Shown here one piece after another: positions 49,234-61,793 of a DNA stretch of 64,000 nucleotides (its first letter is position 1; each line of letters starts with the position of its first letter). The notes under the pieces were generated by a model. The model searched no databases, was not told where the DNA came from, and saw only the letters and a list, made by a program, of their open reading frames with translations. The position numbers and the translations under genes are program-made. The DNA comes from Acanthosepion pharaonis (Eukaryota; Mollusca; Cephalopoda; Sepiida; Sepiidae), in NCBI GenBank assembly GCA_903632075.3, contig CAHIKZ030005408.1, positions 1,340,001 through 1,404,000 of the forward strand, given 5' to 3'.

Positions 49234-52200
49234 AAAACAAACAATATAACAAAAAGCGTACGAAAATATTTTAAAAATAAAGCGATGTGATTTAATATAA
49301 GAGGCACGAATATTAAGATTTTAGGGAAATTTTTCTTTTTTGTCTTTTCAAAGAATAAAGTTTTAACGTTTGTTTAAAGTTAAAAGGCTTTAACTTTTTA
49401 AAAATTAATACCGAGTTCTTTGAAATATTAAAGTTCTCAGAAGAACTCAAAGAAGAAGATGAAGAAGAAGAAAAAGAAGAAGAAGAAAAAGAAGAAGTGC
49501 TTTTTGTAATATGTAAGCAAGGACTCATGGCTTCTGATTTCTGGTTCAAAAGGTTCTTTGGATCTGGAAATCTCATAATTGCTAACATTTCATGCTGGCA
49601 GAGATTGCAAATATTGTTGTGGTTGTTGTAAGGCTTTGTATTTTAAAAAAATCCACCTTACAAATAGACCCCTGTTGTTTTTTTCTTTTAAATTACACAC
49701 ATAGCTAGTTTGATAGAGTACCTAAGATTTACTAGCTTAAATGATGGCCTATAATTGTACCATCTACGTTTGAAAGTAACTTCAGTACATCCTATGTACG
49801 TTTTATTTTGGCCATTAGCAACAACTTCACTATCCTCACCAACGGGCTGTGACATGACTCTCAAGACCCTTTCGGATGTCAGTAAATTCGTCCTGTAAAA
49901 AAAGAGAAAATTGCCTTCTACATCCTTACAATATTATTCCAGTTCCAATCAAATATTTATCTTTAGATAAACTAAAATTATGTTTTAATGCTAGATTTCT
50001 TGAAATAGAAACAGTAATAAATAAATTGTAAACCGTTTCTTCAGTGAAATGCTCCCATTGATTTGATAGTCAAATAATTCCTGAGTAAAACGATAAACTA
50101 CATCCAGCAGCAAATCCTCTAAATCGAGATATTGGAGATTTTGAGAAGCATGGCACGACTTTTTAATTGCTGTTTTTCCGAGGTCCAGACCCGGAGTGGC
50201 AGTATCCGTTTGGGTCCAAGCTATGAGAAAATAGCAAATCCTCAAACAAAAAGAACACACTAGGAAAGCATAAAAATGCATTTTTATAGCAGAAATACTA
50301 GCAATACATTTTTATATAAAAACAATTACTAACAATACACTTTATCTGCAGTTGAAGGTGTAAATTGCGTTCAAAATATATTCAGTTGAAACCATAAAAT
50401 TGTCTTGAAAATATTTTGATTTTGGCATTAAATAAGTCATTGACGTATGTTGCTAAACAAAATCAAGCAACCAACAGGAAAGAACTTTCATGGCATTAAT
50501 CCATATAATATGCTATAATTTCTTAAAGAAATCAAACTGTATACCAAAATATAACTTCAACAAAACTATAACATAAAACATACATACCACCGCCTCAAGT
50601 AATTATATGCACACAAACATGTATATGCACAAAAGCTGGGCGTCATCTACTATGTATTCAATTGTGAAAGCAGAATAACATATATTTTTATTACTTCAAA
50701 GCTCACAAGAAAATTAAATTTCAGCATTAAATGACCCATGAGCTGATGATATGCCGTTAAACAAACAAATCAAATCTTAAATAGTTTTTATTCTTAACTA
50801 AGCATTTATGAAGGATATTGTTGTTTTGTTTCTCTTTCATCTTTGTCTCCATTTGTTCTTTTATTGAAAGCAAGTGAATGTTATTACAATGGCCATAGTG
50901 AAAAATACGAAGGAACCAAATCAGTTGCTGGTGAATCAAATGTCTGTGAAAAATGGCGCCATAAGGAGCACAATTACTGCATACCGCTCAGCGATTCTAA
51001 ACCTTGGTGTTACACCTCTGCTGGCTGGCGTTACTGCAAGTTAAATAATTGTAGTAAGTACACTCTTCTCGTTCATCTAACACCATTAATTCGTTTCTTC
51101 CATTTTTTTTTCTCTCTCACACGATCTTCCTTATGTCTTTACACTTCAAAATAATATCGTTTCTATGCTGATCCATATATATTCAAGTCAGTCTCTTCAG
51201 TTTTCAGTTTCTACGTTTAGACTCTCACAAGAGTACTGAAGGTGGAATAATTGAATTAAAGAAAAAACAAGTCCGTCGCAGGAGTCGCTATAAAAGTATT
51301 TTGATATGCAAATTACGGAACATCCTATCCCAGCTGTCGATGAATGAAAAAAATAGGTTCTGCCGATAAAAACAGTTGGTGTTCTCGATTCGAGGGCGCA
51401 AAATTCAGGTATTTTTGGCTTCGGCGTTTGTTAAAGAGTGAGTTATTTTTTCTGACTGGTTACACGCATTGTGATTCGAGATAGTACCGGCGAATCGAGT
51501 TTTCAGCATTTCTTTCTCCCCCCCCCCCTCACCCGATATTCGAGTCTGTACTTACAGTGATTTTTCTTTGTGTTGTGGAAGTAATCTGCGATAAATACTT
51601 CCTTTGTTTTCAGAACGCTTACAAGTACTTAACAGCTTTTCTTTCCTTCTCCAAATATGCAATATTATTGATTTTGATCTGGCCTTTCTGCTTCAATCAC
51701 TTTCCCACTGCCGTAACTTTCTTGTGTCTTTTCTATAAATACTTTCATGGTAATTGCTCTGATGTGATTTCCTCTTAGGTACCCCAACTAAGCGTAGTAC
51801 TAAATTGGCAGTTAGGTATCATTATTTTACTGTTGAAATTGCAGAAAGAAACCATAAGTTCTATTTTAATAGTTTTGGTCTCTCGCACTTCTTACATGAG
51901 GGACTCCCTTTCAGCTTCTAGCTTTCCGGACAGCTACAACCTTCAAAAATCTAGATGCATCATCAATCGTCATTTTCTGTCAACTTGAAATCTGTTCTTT
52001 TTATTGTCCCAGTTGCATTCATTCTATTTTCTTTTCTTCTCAGTGACACTTTGTGTATTAGTGGCTTTATCGCCTTGCTTGGGGGTAATATGCTAAAAAA
52101 GATATGCCCAATGACTCGCAGAATTCTAATGCGTAGCGATTCCATCACATGTTGTAGTTTTCTATAGAGTTCCTTGTTTATGTTGTGCCTTTTTCATGAT

Positions 52201-54550
52201 ACAGCGGACAAGACCTTCATAATCTTAGTTTATCTTCAGTCAGGTCTATTTTCTATTATTTTGCTTGTTTTTATTTATTTTTTATTTATTTCTTATCTTA
52301 TATATTTATTTTTTATTTTTATTTTTATTTATATTTATTTTTATTTTAATTGGTGTTTTATTAACTTGTTAATAAAACAACGATTAAATTAAAAAAAAAT
52401 AAACAAATAAATATATAAGATAAGAAGTAAAAACAAGCAAAATGATTTAACCCAAATAAATAAACAAATAAACGACTTCCGGCAAAATAACCGCCAAAAT
52501 AGACTACCGACAATGCCCTGACCCGTATATATAGTCGAGAAAAAAAGGAATCAGCCCGGTAAATGTTGTTTAATACTGTTTATTATAAACAGAGCATTTA
52601 CTTAAATATTTGTATCTATAAAAAGAAAGTATAAACATAAAATGTCTTTTTTTATATATATATATATATGTTGCCTGCTTAGTATTATTTTGCCCTGTTC
52701 TTTCTGTTTGTTGGACATTTCTGCCAATTACATTTAACCAAGACTATTTACTTTGCAGTACCAGACACACTAATCAACTCCGAATTGGTTAAACATCTTA
52801 CTTCGCTCAGCCATCTTTTAGATAACCAATATGGCATTGGCTTCTCTAGGTCAACCGTCGATATGTTAACCGTTATTACTGAAATTATCTATCAGGCTTT
52901 AGATGCTAACGTTCAGGATCGGGCTGTGACTTCAGATATCCCGAAGACATTTGACAGTGTTTGAGATGGTGGCCTTCTTCCCATGCTGGAGGGCTATGAT
53001 GTTTCTGGCCGAATATTTGACTTGATTCAATCCTTGTTAAAGAAACGTGAAATAAAAGTTGTGTTGAATGACCGCATTTCTAGATGCTTTCATATTAAAG
53101 TGGGTATACCCAAGGGCTCTATCCTTGGGCCTACATTGTTTCTTATCTTCATCAATGACCTTGCCGATATCATCAGGTCCGAACTTGGAGTTTACGCTGA
53201 TGAAACGTCTATTTACTCTTGTTTCTTTCATAATAGTAAGTCTGATAAGTTCGATAAAGTAAAGCTGGGAGCTGATCGCAAAAATGACTTCCAATCAGTT
53301 GTTAACTGGGGCGAGAAAACGTTTGTAAATTTTAACGCCTCCAAAACGAAACTGCTAACTTTTAGTCATCTTAGAGAACTATTTTTGACTTCAGTCAGCA
53401 TGGCTGATTCTAACCTCCAGGAGAGCAATTCATTGCACCTTCTTTGTCTCACATTTTTCACTGATATGGCGTGGAACGATAATATTGAATCGATTGCCAG
53501 GCTTACTACTATGCTATGTCGTTCCAGACAGTTGTTACTCGTCAGAAACCACACACCTTGCACGTTTATAAATCTACCAATCATCTGTGCATTGGATATT
53601 GCTGAATATTGAATATTGCTGCCATATCTTGTCTGGTTATCTTGATATATATATCTCGGGATTCTGTCCTGGAATCTCGATTTCAGTAATTGTCCAACCG
53701 CCATGACATGACTTCCCTGTGACTTTTCTATAAATATTTTCATTATTTTGATGAGTCTTGCTCCATATTACTTTAGCAGCGTGAATTTAAGCGTGCTACT
53801 AAATTGGCAAATAGGTCTCATCGTTATACTGTTGAAATAAGATGTAACCGTAAGTTCTATTCTAATAGTTTCTTTTCTCGCACTTCTCGTCTGTGGAACT
53901 CTCTTCCGGTTTCTTGCTTCTATGCCACCTACGATCTTCAATAATTTAAATGCAACGTCAATCGCCATTTCTCTCTTCCTGAATCCTATTCTTTTATTGC
54001 CCTCATGTTTTATTCTTCTTTCACTTTCAGTAACCCCCTTTCGTCTTAGGGGCATTATCGCCTTGTTTGGGGTGGAATTATTTTTCTTTTTTATTACATT
54101 TTTCTTAAAACTTCCATATTCAGTCCATGATATTCTCAGCATCCTTCTGTTGAACCATAATTATATAGCCTCAAGTCTCTTCTCCATCCGTGAGAAGATT
54201 GTCCAGCATCCACTGCCATAGAAGAGGACTGATATTACATAATAGTTTACATCTCGTTTGTTTGTTTCTAAGGAAATTTTGCTGTTTCTTAATGTTGTTA
54301 AGTAGCGTGAACCGGAAATTAAAACACAAACCGCTGGTGAGATTTAAACTCTTATCTCCGTCAATAAGTGCTTCTCGAACTCGCCATGTATCTGTATTAA
54401 TGTATTCGCTGATCTTCATGACTTTGTTAAAGTGGGGGATATGAGTTCAAACCTAGCCGAAAACTTATTCTTTATTTATCATTCGTATTGCTTAGTTAAC
54501 GATCGTAGAATTACGATATTTGCGATAAAAAGCAATAGAAATCAGAGTAA

Positions 54551-54583
<33 letters not shown>

Positions 54584-54965
54584 TCAGACCGAATATTTTA
54601 AATTTTTTTAATATCTTTCGACTTTCAATTTTCTCATCTTTAGTGTGTCCTCCTGGGCTTTTCGGAGTAAATTGTATCAAGGAGTGCCATTGCAAAAATG
54701 CTTCTGAAGTGTGCAATCCGTATTCAGGTTCTTGCAATAGCTGCGGTCCAGGATGGAAAGGAAGATACTGTAGCCTAAGTAAGTATCATATCAGAATTCT
54801 GTCTGTTCTTCGATAGGTTACGACATTGGTTAGTATGTACGTTAGGCCCTGCCATTACCGAAGATAAATAATGGACCATTCTGTTTTGATGGAGAGGAAA
54901 GACTGAAGAAAAATACAGCATCGACGCTATTTGGTTTTAGAAAAAAAAACATACATTATAATAAT

Positions 54966-55007
<42 letters not shown>

Positions 55008-56076
55008 GAGGAGGCAAGAAGGAAGAAAGAAAGGAAGAAAGAAAAAAGCGGAGATAATAACGCCATCATGCGTTTAATGTTTGCTTCAGTGAAATGCAAA
55101 AACCTTGGTTATTTCGAATCTTTTCATTTGTACCTCCTTATACCTTTAAATAATAACCTGTATTCATATTTATGATTTTTATTGCAATATTTTGTTAAAG
55201 TTGTCACTCTCAACTATCTATTGTCTTGGGTATGACGATAAACTACATTTGGCAGCAAGGCCTCTGATCGGGAGGTTTTGAGGAGCGTGGAACCATCTCT
55301 TAATTGCTGTTGTTCCCAGATCCACCCTGACCCAAGTGGTAGCATCCGTTAGGGTCCCAGTTATGGGCAAATCGTGAACCCCACACACAGGTGTCAAAAC
55401 ATGAAAATATAAAAACGCATTCGAAAAAAATTACCAGCAATACGTTTTCAGAGTAAAAGAATAAAAAAATTACCAGTAGTACCTTATTGGAAAAAAATAA
55501 CAAAGATCACAAGAAATTAAAATTTCGGCATTAAATGATCCATAAGGAGTTGATATGCCGTTAAACAAACAAATCAAACCAAACCTCAACTATTTAAATA
55601 TGCAATGGTTGAATTTCCACTGGATATTTTATAATCGTAGAACTCGCAAGAAGCCGAATCAGTCATTAACTACAGCAACAACAACCTCTAATCGGGAGAT
55701 TGGAGGTTTTGGGGAGCGTGGAACCACCTCTTAATTGCTATTCTTCTCAAGTCCGCCATATAAACAGTTTTTTTCCTAATATTATTGTAGACTATATAAA
55801 GCTGGAAGAAAAATTACAAATTACAGTGAAAAGTTGACGAGAAGCACAAGTAGACACTATAAAAAATCTTATGCATTAGCACATTTACAGCTGCATTGCC
55901 ACATCTTAATTGCTGTTGTTCCCAGGTCCACCGTAACCCGCGGTGTTAGCACCTGTTAGGGACCCAGCTATGGGCAAACAGTGAACTTAAAAATAAAAAC
56001 AAGATTATGAAAATATAAAAATACATTTTTCTTGTAAAATTACCAGCAACTCATTTTGTTGCATATTGCTAGTGGG

Positions 56077-56161
<85 letters not shown>

Positions 56162-56438
56162 ATTATTAGGAGGATTTGATAATTATATTTTAATTAATTG
56201 AGTCTGATAGAAACCTCAACAGAATGCAGAAAGCACTGGACGGCCGTTTCGTCCTATATTTGGGACTCACCAGCAGTGCGCATCCACTACCGAGAACTGA
56301 AACCCTGACAGTTGGGTTGTCAAGCAAACATCATACCAACTGTTCTAATATGCCTCGGTGACGACGATATTGCAAATCACACTCAATATAGTGCCGCTTG
56401 CTCACATATTCCGTGGTGGAACCATACTGCGTTCTCTG

Positions 56439-56517
<79 letters not shown>

Positions 56518-59500
56518 GAGGTAGAATCAAAGAGGTAGGATTGCGACTACAGGAATTGACAGAGACATATCTCTAACAAGCCTCTCTGTCCAGATAAAGA
56601 ATCGGACTGATTATAAGAGATTTGGACGCATATGCAACGCCTTCTTCCGGTATGTCACCTACGCAACTTCATGTAGCGACGCCTCTTCCGGCGTGCGCCC
56701 ACGCAAGCACGCATTTCCTTCCGATCAGGACGCCTGTGCGCCTTGTTTATTCAAAGCTCATGACACCTGTACGTCCTGTTTATTTTAATCACCGGATGCA
56801 ATTCCTGTTTATGCTCTCACCAATTCCAATTTCCTCTCACACAGTGATGCAGCGGAACTAAGACCAAACGACTTTCCTCAACCGATATCCAACAATTTTT
56901 ATATATAAAAATATCAACAGTATTTATTTATAGCAGAATTACCGACAATACCTATTTATCTGTTGTTGAAATCATAAGACTGTGTTAAAAATATTTAGAT
57001 TTCGGCATTAAGTAACCTGTAGATGTGTTGATATGCCGCAAAACAAAATCACTCAACCAATCAATCATTTACTAAAGAATTATGACACGATTAGCAAAAT
57101 TTTTAAATTTTTACAGGTAATGCTAGTTGTAAATAATTCTGTTCTATTAATGATGAAATCTTTATGAGTAACTTTCTTGAGTTTGCTTCCCAGCCTTTTC
57201 TCTTCGCTACAGTGCCATCTGTCTACTTTTAGAATGTGAGAGCGGAACTTTTGGGGACAATTGCCAGCAAATATGTCACTGTGCAGAAATTTCTCAATGT
57301 CGCCGAACGGACGGCAAATGTCTTTACGGCGGATGTGTCGCAGGCTACACCGGAGGGAACTGCCAAAAAGGTAAGAAATTTTAGCTTCAATCCAAAAGAA
57401 AAATTAGGGATGTTTTTTTATAATGAAGTGGAGGGGATGTCGATTAGATAAAATTAAATTTCACTTAATACAAGACTCGGGAGCCCCTTAAAGTAGAGGA
57501 TTATCTTATAATGAAGCCAGCGGGGTGTCCATTAAAAGATAACATGAGACTTGAATCGTCCTTACTTAACATTTTATTTACTACATTATTCTGTCAGTTA
57601 CTCTCAGCCAGTCTGTGGGATGCAGACTTCTTGGTGGCTTCCCACCACCACTCCGACAAGCACATTCCCTCTTCTCTAAGTCTGAGTTTACGAATTCATC
57701 TCTGGGGTGGTCGTTCAACATTCTCGTTCTCACGCTTGGAGGTGTGAAGTTACGTACTTCTACCTTCGTTGGCCGCGAGTAAACACAAGTCAACTCTCAA
57801 CCTTTTTTCCTTTGACGATTTAATGTCAAATTCCAGTGCAGTGTCTATCCAGGCATAATGCCCAACATCAGGTCTGTGGGCTCATAACAGCCTAGAATGT
57901 ACGGACAACATAAAACATGTTAGGATTTTCACCTATTTGCGACCCATCTGATCTATGATTGGTCGTTCTCAATATTAAGCTGCAACGGGGCTAGCTAAAA
58001 TTCTGAAACTGATAAATCATATTAAAATCTGAGCTGCTATTGTAAGCATCCAGCGAGACTATCATCGCGCTTTTTACCGATCGGCTAATGATTACCAAAC
58101 GTTGCCTCTATTTTCGTTGGTGTAGGTGTGCAGAAAAAAATCAGAAAAGGCCCGTCACAAGCTCACAAGGAAGCGAACGATGAAAACAAACGCCACGGCA
58201 TCAAATGAGAACTAGACCTATTTTCAGTATGTTTAGGTGTTTATTCAAGGCTTCGCTTACTCAGATCTGGATGGGTAGATTGGTGACTTCTGCCATGTCG
58301 AAGTAAAGGTTCAACTCTTTCTTTCGATTCTTCCTCTTATCAAATCTACTTCAACATTTCAATGCGTAGCTAGCAACAAAAACTGGCGGGATGGGAACTA
58401 CCCGAAGGACAGTCTATCCACCACTAAGTGTGGACCAGAACTGACTCAATCCCAGCCCCTGATCAATACCGAACCTTTCTGCATTTGACGGCTAATGTGA
58501 AATTTGAATGCAATGCCTATTCTACCATAATACTCAAAAGCAGGCATGTCTCTTCACAACGGTTTAGCATGTACGAACTACCTAAAATATTAGGTTGGTG
58601 CAAAAATAATGTCGTTTTTACGTTCAACTTCCAAAGAGAAAACGACATTATTTTTGCACCAACCTAATATATAAAGGCGGGCTACCTTTGCAATCCATCT
58701 TATCCATCATTGCTTCCACTAAACATCAAACAGCAACACAAAAGTCCAATTCCTTACGCGACCTTGTGAGGGTTGGCATATTTTCTATCCGGCAGCCTCT
58801 TTTCTACAGGATCAACGTTCCTACTCTTTCCATATTTCCATAGCAAATATTCGAACCAGCTCCATTCTTTAGTTCCACTAGTTCAGATCTTCACAACTAA
58901 GACTTACCAAGTTATCTTCACAGAGTTTATTCCATCCGTATTCCAAAAAGAATTCTAAGGAAGTTCTACTCAGAGAGATTTTCCCCAAGAACAACTGATT
59001 TGTGAAACAGACGCCCGCATTGATATTTTTATGGATGCTCTAATCTTAAGCTCTTTAAGTCAAGGGTTAATCTAGTTCTTTATTCTCCAGGTTTTTATAA
59101 TCTTCACTTCCTACTCTTACATTCATATCATACAACCCATTCAGTAACCCTCTCATTTCAGTGGTTCTTGAGCCTCGTACTGGGTAAATATTATTTTTTA
59201 AAATAACATATGCAGAAACATTGCATTGGAAATTCTGTCGTTTTTTTTTTTTAGTTCGGAGTTTTTCCTAAAGTCGTTGTAGGGATGCAAAAGTTGGTTA
59301 TCTCCTTTTCGTTGGGACGAAGTCATGTGAATCACATGATTGCCGGTAAGTGATATCAGTTCATTTAATGTCGAATACCAGTTGCTATTTAGCACCCGGA
59401 GTAGCAAGACGTACCTGCCCATGCCAGTTCCTATGTAAGACGCGGAGAAGAAGGGACACCGCAAGCCTACAGCAGTAGAGAATACAAATAAAATCACATG

Positions 59501-61747
59501 GTCTCCACTGGCACAGAGAGAACACCACTAGCCTGTCCTCTTTCCCGTTTGGAAATATTACAAATAAGACTCTTTTTTCATTCGTTTCACACTTATTGTT
59601 GTAGACATGTGTTATAGTTTCTCTGTGTGTGACAAGTATGTTTATATCGGTATGTTTGCCACTCCTTTCTTTCATGTCCGTCCGTGTCATTAACCTGTTA
59701 CTAGATCAAGGATATAATAATGCCTGTAACGGGAAATGAAAACTAGGAATAGACCCTCTTGCATATCACCTCTCCCCCATTATTCTCAATTGTAACATTT
59801 AGTTCAGATCTTCACAGAAAGCGAACAGTTTAAAAATATGTAACGGTTCAATAGCAGAAATTATTTCTGCAATTAAACCGTCACATATTTTTTAACTGTT
59901 CGCTTGGAAGTACGTTACCGTATATTTGTGATTCGTTTTCTACGGCTTATCAACTCTGTAGGTTATATAAAGCCAGAAAGTATTTTTAGATCGTAAGAAT
60001 GTTTTTTGATTTTTTTAAAAATAATAATGATTTAGTGATATAAGTCTAATTAACCCATAGCTATGGGAGAATACGTGAAATCATACATTTCCCAGTGGTA
60101 TTTGCGCGTAAGCGAATATAACGAAACCCAACGGGCATTGGAGCCCGGATCTCCGATTAACAATTCCGAGCCATTATCCATTACACCACCCAAACATCCA
60201 AGCTTACAGCACATGTTATCCCCAAGCAGTAACCCATCTAGGTACTGATCAGGCTCGATGTTGCTTAACCTCTGTGATCTTGCCGGAACCGGTGTTTCAA
60301 TGTGATATGGCTGTAAGCCATTTGTTATTTTTGGAAAACCAACTGAAGAAGACCGAAGGGCAGAACGGCCGAAATGTTGTCACAGTAACAACAAAGATCA
60401 GAACTCGAAAGCTGGTTTTAAATAAGATAAATAATGAAAATTGCTATATCTGTTATCTGGAAACCAAACCTTAAACAGGAAACAAGGGACAAAACCCTAT
60501 TCCTGTTTAAAAGGCGGGTAAGGAGAAGTAAACCGGGCGATAGGCGAACCTATCTACTCCTAGTAGATTTTCTTTGTCATATTTTTTAGTTCAGAAAATT
60601 ATTTCTTCAATGAAATTATTTTCACAGCTTAAAAATTAACTTTGGTTTATTCACATCTCGTGATTTTTTTTAAATTCTCGAAGATTACTCAGATCGCCAG
60701 CCACCCGAAGAAGGCCGGATAGCGCAATTGCCGAAACGTTATGAAATAACAGTAAAAATAAGATCTAAATGTAAATAATGCAACTAATGATAACTCCGCG
60801 TGCAAGAAATTAAAAAATAAATTTTTAAAAATTCTATTTTTCCTTTGATTAGGCTTTAATTATTTACACGGGGACAGATTTAAACTTATATTATAGAATA
60901 GGCATTTTGTTCACTCAGTACAAGTCCCAAAAGCCACTCAAAGTAGAAGGTGGCTGTTTGGTGCTGTATGGGCGTAAGAAAGGACAAGAAGTAAAGTTCA
61001 TGGGGCTATGCAGGAAAGATAACAGTTAACCCTAGATTTGAAGATGTTAAGATTGTAGTGATTGGGGTAAACACCTTGCTGGGAATCTGTTCCCCAAACC
61101 AGAAGTTATTGGAAAGAAGCTGTCACAATAGAACTTACTTCTTACTAATGGAATACAAAGGGCGTGTAGCTGATCCACTTTTGTGTACTTAACAAGGCGA
61201 GTTTCAATTATAAAAATCAGGGATGATGGGACTAAGAAATGTAACTCATCAGATCACGTCGCGGATGTAGCGATAGGACTGCGAGCGTCTCGCAACATTT
61301 CGTCTATGGGCAAGTGGTTGTAGGGTGGAAAATAATTTATCCCCCATAAGGCTGCGTAGATGTTTTTAGAGTATAAAAAAGGCAAGTGATGATTAGGCAG
61401 CTCCAGTCCAGATATGACCGCAATACTCCATTTATGTTCTGACCTGACACTTGTAAAAATAGAGTATAGCAGGAGCAGGGGGGAGGTACTTACTGGAGCG
61501 GTACAATGAACGGGCCATTTTTCAGGCATCTTTAGCAATAGATCGGCTCCTGTACCGCTCCAGTAAGTACCTGATTCCTCATGCTATCATCTACCTTTAT
61601 AAGAGCCAGATCAGACCGAAAACGGAGTACTGTTACCATATTTGGGTAGGAGCTACCCAGACCACACTTTCCAGTTTTGATAGAGTTCAAAAGCGTCTCC
61701 GTGTCCTTGCTGGAGAAGAATTATTTCCCACCCTCCAATATCTCTCC

Positions 61748-61793
<46 letters not shown>

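Noticed and set aside
52983..53612. Possible functional reverse transcriptase
   Set aside because: YADE instead of YADD, an in-frame stop upstream and missing N-terminal domains show a dead LINE copy.
57511..57747. 78-codon frame after exon 5
   Set aside because: Lies in an intron, no acceptor in phase 1 joins it, and it has no Cys-rich module.
58773..59195. Possible LINE-derived tail (frame MAYFLSGSLFSTGS)
   Set aside because: Resembles LINE 3' text only in the phrase near 59160; too little to assign.
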